The translations under genes and the position numbers were made by a program. The notes beneath the pieces are model-generated. The model was not told the origin of the DNA, ran no database searches, and worked only from the letters and a program-made list of their open reading frames with translations. DNA of 64,000 nucleotides from Actinomadura violacea (GTDB lineage Bacteria; Actinomycetota; Actinomycetes; Streptosporangiales; Streptosporangiaceae), in the NCBI RefSeq assembly GCF_017573465.1, contig NZ_JAGEPF010000026.1:106676-170675 (forward strand), given 5' to 3'. How positions within the stretch are numbered: position 1 is the first letter of the stretch; every line of letters begins with the position of its first letter. This document shows, piece after piece, positions 10,669 to 20,964 of the stretch.

Positions 10669-10670
10669 CG

Positions 10671-12209
10671 TCAGCCGAGGGTCTTGAACTCGGGCCACAG
10701 CCGGGTCCAGGGCGCGCGCTGCCCTCGGCACACCCACACCGGTTTGCCCTGCTCCTGGTTGTCGAGGCCGACGCCATCGTCGATGCGGCCCACCGGGCGG
10801 ACGTCCGTCCAGTAGCGGTGCAGGCGAGCGCCGTCGGCGACGGTGTCCGGGCCGACGACGATCGCCGGCCCGCCGGTGTCGGGCGGCCGGCCGAAGTACC
10901 AGAACCCGTTGTGCCCGCTGTAGGCGCGCGGCAGGCCGAGCTTCGGGCCGTACCGGTCGAGCGCGCCGGCCTCGCCGTAGTTGCCCGCCACGATCACGGC
11001 CTTGGCGCGCTCGTCCGGCGGCAGCGTCCGGTAGACGCGCGCGACCTCCCGCGCGAAGCGGGGCCAGCCGACGGTCTCGGCGGAGTCGGCGTTGATGACC
11101 GGCTGCGGCGTGTCGGCCAGCCACTTCACCGGGTACACCGGCAGCGTCAGCGCGATGGTGCAGGCCGCCGTCACGGCGTACGCCGGGATGGTCGCCGCCC
11201 AGCCCCACCCGCGCGGCGCGCCGCGCCGCTCGACCTCGACGGCGCCCGCCGCCCAGAGCGCCGCCCACAGCCCGGCCAGGTAGTACGGCTTGCCGCCGGT
11301 CGCGATGAACACGACGTTCAGCAACAGGTAGGCGTGGCCGAGGAAGCGGAACGGGCGCAGGGCGTCCGACCGGTACGTCCGCCACAGCCCGTAGATCCAC
11401 AGCCAGGACGGCAGGATCCCGGTCATCAGTATCTGGAACGGGATGAAGCCGGGCCTTCCGGCGAAGTCGCCGCTGCCGGCGATCTTCCCGGCCATGTCGA
11501 TCTGCGGCCAGCCGTGCCGGGCCTGCCACACCAGCCCCGGCACCACCGCCGCGACGGCCACCGCGACGCCCGCCGCGAGCATCGGCTGGCGCAGGAAGTC
11601 CCGCGGCCCGGAGACCAGCAGGCCCGCGACGATCGCGGCGAGCAGGAACCCGGCCAGGTACTTGACGTTCAGCGCCGCCGCCGCGACCACGCCCGCCGCG
11701 AGCAGCATCCGCGGATCGGACGTCCGCACCCACCGGACCACGACCCACACCAGCGCCGTCGACAGCAGCACGTCGAGCGTCGCGGTGTAGAAGCTGTGGC
11801 CGACCGCGACCACGAACGGGCACACGGCGTAGGAGGCGGCGGTGAGGATCTGGGCGCGGCGCCCGCCGCCCATCTCCCGCGCCGTCAGCGCGGCGACCAC
11901 GACGCCGATCGCGGAGAGGACCGCCGCCGGGACGCGCAGCGCCACCAGCGTGTCCCCGAACACCGCGATGGCCGCCCTGGTCAGCAGCGGCAGCAGCGGC
12001 GGCTGGTCCGGATAGCCCCACGCCGGATGCCGCCCGGCGACGCGGAAGTACAGCTCGTCGCGGTGGTAGCCGTAGCGGGCGGCGACCGCGAGCAGCAGCG
12101 CCCCGAGCACCCCGGCCAGCAGCAGGACCGGCCGCCAGGCCACCGCCGCCGGGCCGTCCGCGGACGCGACCCCGGCGGGCCCGTGCGCGGCGGACGCGGG
12201 GGCGGCCAT
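10671..12209 (-). CDS. Membrane glycosyltransferase, GT39/PMT_2 family
   Basis: 512 residues, about ten membrane segments. The first loop has YGYHRDELYFRVAGRHPAWGYPDQPPLLPLL, with the acidic residue typical of the catalytic loop of dolichol/polyprenyl-phosphate-sugar dependent transferases (ArnT/PMT-like). A large extracytoplasmic C-terminal domain follows, rich in aromatic residues. It likely transfers a sugar from a lipid carrier to a cell-wall or surface acceptor. No other envelope gene is adjacent, so the acceptor is unknown. Confidence 0.85.
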   Translation of the reverse strand: MAAPASAAHGPAGVASADGPAAVAWRPVLLLAGVLGALLLAVAARYGYHRDELYFRVAGRHPAWGYPDQPPLLPLLTRAAIAVFGDTLVALRVPAAVLSAIGVVVAALTAREMGGGRRAQILTAASYAVCPFVVAVGHSFYTATLDVLLSTALVWVVVRWVRTSDPRMLLAAGVVAAAALNVKYLAGFLLAAIVAGLLVSGPRDFLRQPMLAAGVAVAVAAVVPGLVWQARHGWPQIDMAGKIAGSGDFAGRPGFIPFQILMTGILPSWLWIYGLWRTYRSDALRPFRFLGHAYLLLNVVFIATGGKPYYLAGLWAALWAAGAVEVERRGAPRGWGWAATIPAYAVTAACTIALTLPVYPVKWLADTPQPVINADSAETVGWPRFAREVARVYRTLPPDERAKAVIVAGNYGEAGALDRYGPKLGLPRAYSGHNGFWYFGRPPDTGGPAIVVGPDTVADGARLHRYWTDVRPVGRIDDGVGLDNQEQGKPVWVCRGQRAPWTRLWPEFKTLG

Positions 12210-12247
12210 GCGATCACCGTATGCCGGGGATGTGGCCTACGTCACGA

Positions 12248-13210
12248 TCATCCCTCCGGCCAGGGCCGGTCATCTCCCCGCACCGCCTCCCGGAACCGGC
12301 CGGGCGCCTCCGCGAACTCCCGCTTGAACGCCTTCGCGAACGCGAACTCCGACGCGTACCCCACCCGCTCCGCGACCGCCCGCAACGGCAGGTCGCTGTC
12401 GCGCAGCAGCCGCGCGGCGACCGTCATCCGCCACCACGTCGCGTACGCGAGCGGAGGCGAGCCGACCGTGGCGGTGAAGCGGCGCGCGAACGCGGCGCGG
12501 GACAGGCCCGCCCGTCCGGCCAGCGACCGGACGGTCCACGGCCGGGCCGGTTCGTCGTGGACGCCCCGCAGCGCGGCCGCGACCGCCGGATCGCGGAGCG
12601 CCGCCGCCCAGCCCGTCGCCTCGTCCGCCGGACGGTCCTCGTACCAGGCCCGCACCATGTAGAGCAGCAGGATGTCCAGGAGCGCGGGCAGCGCGGCGTC
12701 GCCGCCGTGCCGCGTGCCGCCGTCCAGTTCCCGGCCGAGCAGCTCGATCGCGCCGCGCAGCGACGGATGCCTCCCGATCCGCGCCGGGATGTGGACGACG
12801 TCCGGGAGTTCGGCGAGCAGCGGATGCACCCGGGTCTGGTCGAGCCGGTACGCGCCGCACAGCATCTCCGTCCGGACGTCCGCGCCGCGGCCGTTGGCGT
12901 TGGCGTCGGCGGTGGCGTCGGAGTCGGCGGCCTGCGGGCGGATGAGGGAGCGCGCGTCGGCCAGCGGGCGGTCCGGGACGTCCGCGATGCCGTGGCCCAG
13001 CTCGCGCGGCAGGAACGCGACGTCTCCGACACCGAGCCGGACCGGGCCGCCCACCGTGGGGATCAGCCAGCAGGTGCCCTTGAGGAGCACATGGAAGCCC
13101 GCGCCAGGTTGCGGGTCGAACCGCACGCCCCACGGCGCGTCCAGGACGGTGCGCGAGGAGTGCGGCCGCCCGAGCCGCATGGCGGAGATCGCGTCGCTGA
13201 GCACGTCCAT
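12248..13210 (-). CDS. AraC-family regulator with cupin sensor domain
   Basis: 320 residues. The N-terminal half is a cupin_6-type sensor (FHVLLKGTCWLIP, VRLGVGDVAFLPRELGHGIADVP). The C-terminal ~100 residues are the double helix-turn-helix of the AraC family (VRSLAGRAGLSRAAFARRFTATVG, then LRAVAERVGYASEFAFAKAFKREF). An unusual Ala/Asp/Asn repeat interrupts the sensor near residues 94-108. It is divergent from the dehydrogenase-like gene at 13339, its most likely target. Confidence 0.9.
   Translation of the reverse strand: MDVLSDAISAMRLGRPHSSRTVLDAPWGVRFDPQPGAGFHVLLKGTCWLIPTVGGPVRLGVGDVAFLPRELGHGIADVPDRPLADARSLIRPQAADSDATADANANGRGADVRTEMLCGAYRLDQTRVHPLLAELPDVVHIPARIGRHPSLRGAIELLGRELDGGTRHGGDAALPALLDILLLYMVRAWYEDRPADEATGWAAALRDPAVAAALRGVHDEPARPWTVRSLAGRAGLSRAAFARRFTATVGSPPLAYATWWRMTVAARLLRDSDLPLRAVAERVGYASEFAFAKAFKREFAEAPGRFREAVRGDDRPWPEG
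12893..12931. repeat. Degenerate hexanucleotide repeat within AraC gene
   Basis: Six to seven units related to GGCGTT/GGCGTC run in frame and encode the Ala-Asp/Ala-Asn tract of the AraC-type protein. Such tracts arise by replication slippage and add or remove residue pairs without a frameshift. Confidence 0.6.
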
Positions 13211-13338
13211 GCGTCCGAACGTATCGCAGAGTGCCCAGCAGCGAGACGAATGGACATGGCGGCTGGATTCTCAGGCATGGGGAGTCTCCCGTGTGCTCCC
13301 TACGGTGATCGCAGAGAGCACAACGACAGGGAGGCAGT

Positions 13339-14373
13339 ATGAGGATCGCCGTCTACGGAGCGAGCGGGTTCACCGGAGGGCTGGCGCTCGCCGAACTGCG
13401 CCGCCGGGGCATCGCCGCCGTCGCCGTGGGGCGCGACGGGGAACGCCTGCGCGAGGCCGCCGACCGCGCCGGCGCGCGGGACGCCGACCTCCGGATCGCG
13501 GGGCTCGGGGACCACGCCGTCCTCGCCGACGCGTTCCACGGCTGCGACGCGGTGGTCAACTGCGCGGGGCCGTTCGCACTCTGGGGCGAACCGGTCGTGC
13601 GGGCCGCGATCGCCGCCGGATGCCACTACGTCGACACCACGGGCGAGCAGGGCTACCTGCGGCACGTCCTCGACGCGTTCGACGCGGACGCCCGGCGCGC
13701 CGGAGTGACGGTCGTCCCCGGCCTGGCCGACGACGGCGGGCCCGGCGACCTGATCGCCGCGCTCGTCGCCGCGCGCCTCGGCGACGTCGACGACCTGCTG
13801 GTCGCCGACCTGCGGCGGCCCGGCGCGGTGTCGCGCGGCACCGCGCGTTCGATGGCGGCGGCCGGCGGCGCGGCGGTGCCGCTGGAGTACCGCGACGGAG
13901 GCTGGGCCGCCGCGCCCGCCGACGACACCGGGCGGACGATCGCCCTGCCCGGCGGGCCGGAGAAGGTCGCGGTCGCGTCCTTCGCGCTGCCCGGCGTCGT
14001 CACCGTTCCGCGCCATGTGCGGGCGCGGCGCGTCCGGGGCGCGATCCGCACCGAGGTCGCCGCGCTGTTCGGCGGCCTGACCGCCGACGCGGTGGAGAGC
14101 GTTCCGGAGCGGCCGGACGAGGCGTCTCGCGCGGGCGCCCGGTGGCTCATGCTGGCCGAGGCGTCCGACCGGTCCGGGCGGACCGTGCGCGGCGAGGTCA
14201 CCGGGACGGACGGGTACGGGACCACCGCGGTGATCGCGGTCGAGGGCGCCCGGCGGCTCGTCGCGGACGGCGCCCCCGCCGGGACCCGCACGCCCGCCGA
14301 GGCGTTCGACCCGGCGGACCTCCTCGGCTTCCTCGCGGCGTCCGGCGCGTCCTGGCGGGTCGAGGACGCGTGA
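13339..14373 (+). CDS. Saccharopine dehydrogenase-like NAD(P)-binding protein
   Basis: 344 residues with an N-terminal Rossmann fold (VYGASGFTGGLALAELRRRG), then VVNCAGPFALWGEPVVRAAIAAGCHYVDTTGE, the signature of the saccharopine dehydrogenase-like family that includes trans-acting enoyl reductases and many uncharacterised reductases. The lysine pathway role is not implied. An AGGGAGG ribosome site precedes the ATG at 13339. It is divergent from the AraC gene, suggesting control by it. Confidence 0.82.
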   Translation: MRIAVYGASGFTGGLALAELRRRGIAAVAVGRDGERLREAADRAGARDADLRIAGLGDHAVLADAFHGCDAVVNCAGPFALWGEPVVRAAIAAGCHYVDTTGEQGYLRHVLDAFDADARRAGVTVVPGLADDGGPGDLIAALVAARLGDVDDLLVADLRRPGAVSRGTARSMAAAGGAAVPLEYRDGGWAAAPADDTGRTIALPGGPEKVAVASFALPGVVTVPRHVRARRVRGAIRTEVAALFGGLTADAVESVPERPDEASRAGARWLMLAEASDRSGRTVRGEVTGTDGYGTTAVIAVEGARRLVADGAPAGTRTPAEAFDPADLLGFLAASGASWRVEDA

Positions 14374-14416
14374 AAAGCGGTGTGCGGGCGGGATGGCCGG
14401 TGCGTACTGTTCGACC

Positions 14417-15061
14417 ATGATGTCGACGGGACCACTGCTCGCGTTCTCCGCGATGGCACTGGCCATCATCCTGATCCCCGGCCCGACGGTGCTGTTCGTG
14501 GTCGGCCGGGCCCTCTCGCACGGCCGCGGCACCGCGCTGACGAGCGTCATCGGCAACGAGATCGGCGCGCTGGTGCTCGTCGTCGCCGTCGCGCTCGGGA
14601 TCGGCTCGCTCGTGGAACGGTCCGTCGTGCTGTTCACCGCGCTGAAGCTGGCGGGCGCCGCCTACGTGGTGTACCTCGGCGTCCAGGCCTTCCGGCACCG
14701 CCGGTCGCTGACCGCGGCGATCGGCGGGACCGGCGACGCGTCCGGCCGCAGCCGCGCCCGGGACCTGTGGCAGGGCTTCGTCGTCGGGATCACCAACCCC
14801 AAGACGACGGTCTTCTTCGCCGCCGTGCTGCCCCAGTTCGTCGACCGCGGGCGCGGGCACGTGCCGCTGCAGATGCTGGTGTTCGGGCTGATCTTCGTGC
14901 TGATCGCGCTGCTGTGCGACAGCTGCTGGGGGCTGGCCGCGGGCGCCGCGCGCAACTGGTTCGCCCGGTCGCCGCGCCGGCTCGCCGCGATCGGCGGCAC
15001 CGGCGGCCTGATGATGATCGGCCTCGGCGTCACCATCGCGGCGACGGGGAAGAAGGACTGA
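14417..15061 (+). CDS. LysE/RhtB-family amino-acid exporter
   Basis: 214 residues, six membrane segments. The N-terminal IILIPGPTVLFVVGRALSHGRG matches the conserved GP(G/T)...G..G motif of the family, and a GFVVGITNPKTTVFFAAVLPQFV segment matches its second signature. It exports amino acids or related small molecules. Two adjacent ATGs at 14417 and 14420 are equally good starts. Confidence 0.9.
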   Translation: MMSTGPLLAFSAMALAIILIPGPTVLFVVGRALSHGRGTALTSVIGNEIGALVLVVAVALGIGSLVERSVVLFTALKLAGAAYVVYLGVQAFRHRRSLTAAIGGTGDASGRSRARDLWQGFVVGITNPKTTVFFAAVLPQFVDRGRGHVPLQMLVFGLIFVLIALLCDSCWGLAAGAARNWFARSPRRLAAIGGTGGLMMIGLGVTIAATGKKD

Positions 15062-15085
15062 CCGCCGGTCAGGGGGCCTTCCCGG

Positions 15086-16486
15086 TCAGGGGGCCTTCGC
15101 CGGGGTCGAGGGCGCGGTGACGGGCGGCTTGCGGCCGAAGCGGACGCGCAGCGGGTAGCAGGCCGCGACCACCGCGAGGCTGACGAGCGAGGCGATCAGC
15201 TGCGACCGCTGCGCGTGCATCAGCGCCATCGACACCAGCACCGCCAGCAGCGCGGCGATGACCAGCCACGACAGGTACGGGTACAGCCACATGCGGTAGG
15301 TGAGGCTGCCCGGGTCCTCGCGCTGGAGCCGGGCGCGCAGCCGCAGCTGGGAGAACATGATCGCCAGGTAGACGAACGCCAGCACGACCCCGATCGAGTT
15401 CATCAGGAACTTGAAGACCTGGTCGGGGGAGGTGTAGGAGGCGATCACCGCGGCCCACGCGGCGACGGTGCCGAGCAGGATCGCGCGGACCGGCACGCCG
15501 CGCCGGTTCAGCCGCACCAGCCCGGCGGGCGCGTCGCCGTCCCGGGTCAGCACGTACAGCATCCGGGACGAGACGTAGATCGCCGAGTTCAGCACCGACA
15601 GCACCGCGGTGAGGATCACCGCCTGCATCACCGTGCCCGCGGCGGGCACGTCCAGCCGGTCCAGGGCGCTGACGAACGGGCTGGTCAGCACCTTCGCGTC
15701 GTTCCACGGCAGGATCGACACCACCAGCAGGATGGACAGCACGTAGAACAGCGCGACGCGGTACAGCACGTTGCCGGTGGCCTTCGCGACGGCGCGTCCC
15801 GGCTCGTCGCTCTCGGCGGCGACCGTGACGATCTCGGTGCCGCCGAAGGCGAACATGACCGCCACGATCGCGGTGAAGATCGCCTTGACGCCGTTGGGGG
15901 CGAAGCCGCCGTGCCCGGTCAGCACGTTCAGGCCGCCGGGGGAGTGCGGCCACAGGCCGGTGACCCAGAGCACGCCGAGCACGAGGAACACCAGGATCGC
16001 GGCGACCTTGATGGAGGCGAACCAGAACTCGAACTCGCCGAACGAGCGGACCGAGACGAGGTTGACCGCCGTCATCACCACCAGCAGCGCCGCGGCGAGG
16101 AACCACTGCGGCAGGTCGATCCAGCCGGCCAGGATCGCCGCGCCCGCCGTCGCCTCCGCGCCGACGAGGATGACGTACAGGTACCAGTACAGCCAGCCGA
16201 TCGTGAACCCGGCGAACGGGCCGAGCGCCATCCGCGCGTACTCGGCGAGCGACCCGGCGACCGGCCGCGCGACCACCATCTCGCCGAGCGCCCGCAGCAC
16301 GCACAGCACCAGCACGCCGGCCGCCGCGTAGGAGATCACGGCGGCGGGACCGGCGGTGCCGATCACGGCGCCGCTGCCGACGAACAGGCCCGCGCCCACC
16401 GCGCCGCCGATGGCGAGCATCGTCATGTGGCGGCGGCGCAGTCCGGTCCGCAGCCGGGTCGAGCGGTCGTCGGTGGTGTCGGTCAT
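15086..16486 (-). CDS. Amino-acid permease, APC superfamily (GabP/AAT type)
   Basis: 466 residues, twelve membrane segments. It opens with LRTGLRRRHMTMLAIGGAVGAGLFVGSGAVIGTAGPA, the substrate-binding first helix of APC permeases, and contains MFAFGGTEIVTVAAESDEPGRAV, typical of GABA/aromatic/cationic amino-acid carriers. The ATG at 16486 follows a CAGGAG ribosome site; an upstream in-frame ATG lacks one. It is convergent with lysE. The substrate is undetermined. Confidence 0.92.
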   Translation of the reverse strand: MTDTTDDRSTRLRTGLRRRHMTMLAIGGAVGAGLFVGSGAVIGTAGPAAVISYAAAGVLVLCVLRALGEMVVARPVAGSLAEYARMALGPFAGFTIGWLYWYLYVILVGAEATAGAAILAGWIDLPQWFLAAALLVVMTAVNLVSVRSFGEFEFWFASIKVAAILVFLVLGVLWVTGLWPHSPGGLNVLTGHGGFAPNGVKAIFTAIVAVMFAFGGTEIVTVAAESDEPGRAVAKATGNVLYRVALFYVLSILLVVSILPWNDAKVLTSPFVSALDRLDVPAAGTVMQAVILTAVLSVLNSAIYVSSRMLYVLTRDGDAPAGLVRLNRRGVPVRAILLGTVAAWAAVIASYTSPDQVFKFLMNSIGVVLAFVYLAIMFSQLRLRARLQREDPGSLTYRMWLYPYLSWLVIAALLAVLVSMALMHAQRSQLIASLVSLAVVAACYPLRVRFGRKPPVTAPSTPAKAP

Positions 16487-16574
16487 CGCTCCTGGTTCCG
16501 TGTCCGCTGTATTCCGTGCCCGCGGCCTGGGGGTCGCGACCCGTGACGGGGTCGTCACTCACCCTAGGGGACTT

Positions 16575-16592
16575 TGGGACCACTGTGTCCCA
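16575..16592. promoter_or_regulatory. Inverted repeat upstream of permease and hydrolase genes
   Basis: Perfect dyad TGGGAC-CACTGT-GTCCCA in the divergent gap between the amino-acid permease and the alpha/beta hydrolase. It could be an operator or a leader hairpin; no nearby regulator gene points to a binder. Confidence 0.35.
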
Positions 16593-16654
16593 TTTATCGG
16601 TCGTCCGAATATGGGGCTCCGGACGTGACGGGCCCGGGCCGTACGCTGTGGACC

Positions 16655-16690
16655 GGCGGTACGGCGGTACGGCGGTATCAGCGGTACGGC
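16655..16690. repeat. Tandem 8-bp GGCGGTAC repeats
   Basis: Two perfect and one or two degenerate copies of GGCGGTAC lie 15-50 bp upstream of the hydrolase start, within its leader or promoter. The palindromic GTAC recurs at 8-bp spacing. Confidence 0.55.
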
Positions 16691-16704
16691 GAGAGGGAGG
16701 CGCG

Positions 16705-17664
16705 ATGGACGTGACGCAGGACGTGCTCGGTCCCGGCTACGAGGCGATCGAGCTGCCGATGGGACGCGACGCCGAGGGCGAGGTCGTCGCGACCCTCGTC
16801 CGGCGGCGCGGCGCGGAACCGTCCCGCCGGGCCGTGCTGTACCTGCACGGGTTCGTCGACTACTTCTTCCAGGCGCACCTCGCCGACCACTACCTCGGCC
16901 TCGGCTTCGACTTCTACGCCCTCGACCTGCGCAAGTACGGGCGGTCGCTGCGCCCGCACCAGACCCCGAACTACGTCGAGAGCCTGACGGAGTACTTCGC
17001 GGAGATCGACGAGGCCGTCCGCATCATCCGGGACGTCGACGGGCACGAGACGCTGCTGCTCAACGGGCACTCGACCGGCGGGCTCATCGCCGCGCTCTGG
17101 GCCGACCGGGCCAAGGGGCGCGGCCTGGTCGACGGGGTGTTCCTCAACAGCCCGTTCCTCGACATCAACGAGTCCGCGCCGATGCGCAAGATCGGCGCGG
17201 GCCTGGCGCGGGCGCTGCGCCCCCGCTTCCCGAAGGCCACACTGCCCGCCGGGGTGTCCGACCGTTACCCGCGCAGCATCCACCGCGACCACGAGGGCGA
17301 ATGGGACTTCGACCTCGCCTGGAAGCCGCTCGAGGGGTTCCCGGTGCGGGCGGCGTGGCTCGCCGCGGTCCGCCGCGGGCAGCTGCGCGTGCACCGGGGG
17401 CTGGACATCGACGTGCCCGTCCTGGTCATGGCGTCGGCGCGCAGCGTCCGGCCCACGCGCAAGGGAGTGGACGTCACCGGAGCCGACGCCGTCCTGGACG
17501 TCGCGCACATGGCGAAGTGGGCGCCGCGGCTCGGCGGGCACGTCACCCTCGTCCGGATCGAGGGCGGGCTGCACGACCTGACGCTGTCGGCGGAGCCCGC
17601 CCGCGGGCGCGTGCTCGCCGAGCTGGCCCGCTGGACCGCCGGCTACCTGCCCGTCGCCCCGTGA
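16705..17664 (+). CDS. Alpha/beta hydrolase, serine aminopeptidase/monoacylglycerol-lipase-like
   Basis: 319 residues, cytoplasmic (no signal). The oxyanion region is YLHGFVDYFFQ, the nucleophile elbow is GHSTGG, and the late His lies in EGGLHDLTLS, giving a plausible Ser-Asp-His triad of the Hydrolase_4 group. The substrate is probably an ester or lipid. The ATG at 16705 has a good GGGAGG site. Confidence 0.88.
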   Translation: MDVTQDVLGPGYEAIELPMGRDAEGEVVATLVRRRGAEPSRRAVLYLHGFVDYFFQAHLADHYLGLGFDFYALDLRKYGRSLRPHQTPNYVESLTEYFAEIDEAVRIIRDVDGHETLLLNGHSTGGLIAALWADRAKGRGLVDGVFLNSPFLDINESAPMRKIGAGLARALRPRFPKATLPAGVSDRYPRSIHRDHEGEWDFDLAWKPLEGFPVRAAWLAAVRRGQLRVHRGLDIDVPVLVMASARSVRPTRKGVDVTGADAVLDVAHMAKWAPRLGGHVTLVRIEGGLHDLTLSAEPARGRVLAELARWTAGYLPVAP

Positions 17665-17688
17665 CGCCCGGTCGGCCGGTGAGCCGCG

Positions 17689-19455
17689 TCAGCCGGTGAT
17701 CTTGGACAGGTCGAAGTCGTCGAAGGCGACGAGGCTCTGCTGCGCCTCGTTGCCGCCCCGCTCGATCTGCAGCCGCGCCGACCCGTTCGGCAGCGGCTGG
17801 TCGGCGTCGGTCTCGTCGATGACCCGCTTGCCGTTCACCCACAGCCGCAGCCGGACCTTCTTGCCGCCGTCCTCGCCCGCGCAGGCGATCTGCACCTTGT
17901 TCGGGCCCTTCCCGTCGAAGCCGGGCACCGAGTCGGGCGAGGCCAGCTCCTTGGACCCCAGGGCGGCGCTGGACTTGCGGAGCGTCGCGCCCTTGCCGTC
18001 GTGCCGGACGAGGAACGTGTACTGCTGCTTGCCGTTGTCGCCCGCCCGGCACGCCATGCCGTAGTGCGCGTCCGGCGCGCCCTGCGAGACGTAGACCGTG
18101 ACGGTCATCAGCATCGGGTCCGGGACGTCCTTCGGGTCCTTCGGCACGTCCCGGGTCCGGACGCCGGTGATGGTGTCGGTGTCCAGCCAGTACTTGCCGT
18201 CCTTGTAGCCCCACTGGCTGGTGTAGGAGCCGCCGCTCCAGCCGGAGTCCTGGCTGGAGAAGTCGTCGCTGAACACGGTGGCGAGCTTGTCCGGCGGGCC
18301 GTCCGAGCGGAGCACGGTGAACGCCACGACCGCGGCGACCACGGCCAGCGCGGCGACGGCGGCGCCCGCGATGATCAGCGGGCGCTTCGGCAGGCCGGCG
18401 AGGCCCGCGCCGGGCGGGCCGCCGGCCGGGCGGGAGTCGCGGCGGGTGGCGTCCGCGCCGAGCAGGGCGGTCGGCGCCGGCTGCCCGTGCGCCGCCTGCT
18501 GGGTGTGCGGTGCCGGCTGAGTATGCGGTGCGGGCGGGGCGTGCCGCGCCTGCACGGTCGGGTCCGCGCCGGCGCCGTGCCAGCTCGCCTGGACGGTCTG
18601 CGCCAGCACGGCCGGGTCGGGCGTCCGCCCGGAGCCGACCAGGCGGCCGAGCAGGTCCTGGACGGACGGCCGGTTCCGCGGGTCCTTGTCGAGCGCGGCG
18701 GCGACGATGTCGCGCAGGCCGGGGTCGAGGCCGTCGAGCCGCGGCTCGTCGTGCGCGACCCGGTAGAAGATCTCCGGGACGGTGCTGCCGGCGAACGGCG
18801 GGGCGCCCGTCCCGGCGTAGGCGACGACGCAGCCCCAGGAGAACACGTCGGAGGCCGGGGTGACCGGCTCGCCGCGCAGCAGCTCGGGCGGCAGGTAGTT
18901 GGGGGTGCCGACGAACTGGCCGGTGCGGGTCGGGCCGTCCGCCGCGTCGAGGGCCCGGGCGATGCCGAAGTCGATCACGCGGGGGCCGGTGGAGGACAGC
19001 AGCACGTTGGCGGGCTTCAGGTCGCGGTGCACGATCCCGGCGCCGTGGATCGCGGCGAGCGCCGTCGCGACGCCGACGGCGAGCCCCTCCAGGTCGGAGC
19101 CGGGCAGCGGGCCGCGCTCCTGAACCGCCGTCTCCAGGCTCGGGCCGTCGATGTACTCGGTGACCACGTACAGCGGCTCGCGGTCGAGCTCGGCGTCCAG
19201 CACCGGCGCGGTGCAGAACCGGCGGACCTGCCGCGCGGCCGTCACCTCGCGGCGGAACCGGTCGAGGAACGGCGCCTCCCCGGCCAGCTCGCGGTTGATC
19301 ACCTTGACGGCGACGCGCCGCCCGCCGGTCTCCTCGCCGAGGTAGACCGTGCCCATGCCGCCGCGGCCGAGCCGGCCGAGCAGCCGGTAGGGGCCGAGCC
19401 CCGTGGGATCCTCGGGGCGCAGGGCCTCGCCGTTCTCTCCTGCGTGCGTGGTCAT
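17689..19455 (-). CDS. Transmembrane Ser/Thr protein kinase with extracellular LamG/DUF1080-like domain
   Basis: 588 residues. The Pkn2-type kinase domain (about 22-273) has glycine loop GRGGMG, catalytic HRDLKPAN (Asp ~145) and DFG at ~162. A Pro/His/Gln-rich juxtamembrane segment, one membrane helix (~359-382) and an extracellular domain follow. The outer domain (SDDFSSQDSGWSGGSY..., IDE...) is like the laminin-G/3-keto-disaccharide-hydrolase fold often attached to actinobacterial kinases and may bind a carbohydrate. ATG 19455 is preferred over an upstream TTG/ATG-like start. It is paralogous to the next kinase. Confidence 0.92.
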   Translation of the reverse strand: MTTHAGENGEALRPEDPTGLGPYRLLGRLGRGGMGTVYLGEETGGRRVAVKVINRELAGEAPFLDRFRREVTAARQVRRFCTAPVLDAELDREPLYVVTEYIDGPSLETAVQERGPLPGSDLEGLAVGVATALAAIHGAGIVHRDLKPANVLLSSTGPRVIDFGIARALDAADGPTRTGQFVGTPNYLPPELLRGEPVTPASDVFSWGCVVAYAGTGAPPFAGSTVPEIFYRVAHDEPRLDGLDPGLRDIVAAALDKDPRNRPSVQDLLGRLVGSGRTPDPAVLAQTVQASWHGAGADPTVQARHAPPAPHTQPAPHTQQAAHGQPAPTALLGADATRRDSRPAGGPPGAGLAGLPKRPLIIAGAAVAALAVVAAVVAFTVLRSDGPPDKLATVFSDDFSSQDSGWSGGSYTSQWGYKDGKYWLDTDTITGVRTRDVPKDPKDVPDPMLMTVTVYVSQGAPDAHYGMACRAGDNGKQQYTFLVRHDGKGATLRKSSAALGSKELASPDSVPGFDGKGPNKVQIACAGEDGGKKVRLRLWVNGKRVIDETDADQPLPNGSARLQIERGGNEAQQSLVAFDDFDLSKITG

Positions 19456-19601
19456 GGTGTGAAGTTCCTGGGGAGGGTTTCTCGGGGGTTCGGATAGCAC
19501 CCTAGTGGCCGCCGACGAATCAGACGCGCGAAGGACCGTCCGGGTTCGGCGGGCCCCGCCGGATCATGGGCGCGGTCGGCTCAGGGGGCGGGGCGGCGGG
19601 C

Positions 19602-20924
<1,323 letters not shown>

Positions 20925-20964
20925 GAAGGCAAGGTTAGGGGAGCCGGTGCCTTTCCGATCATCA

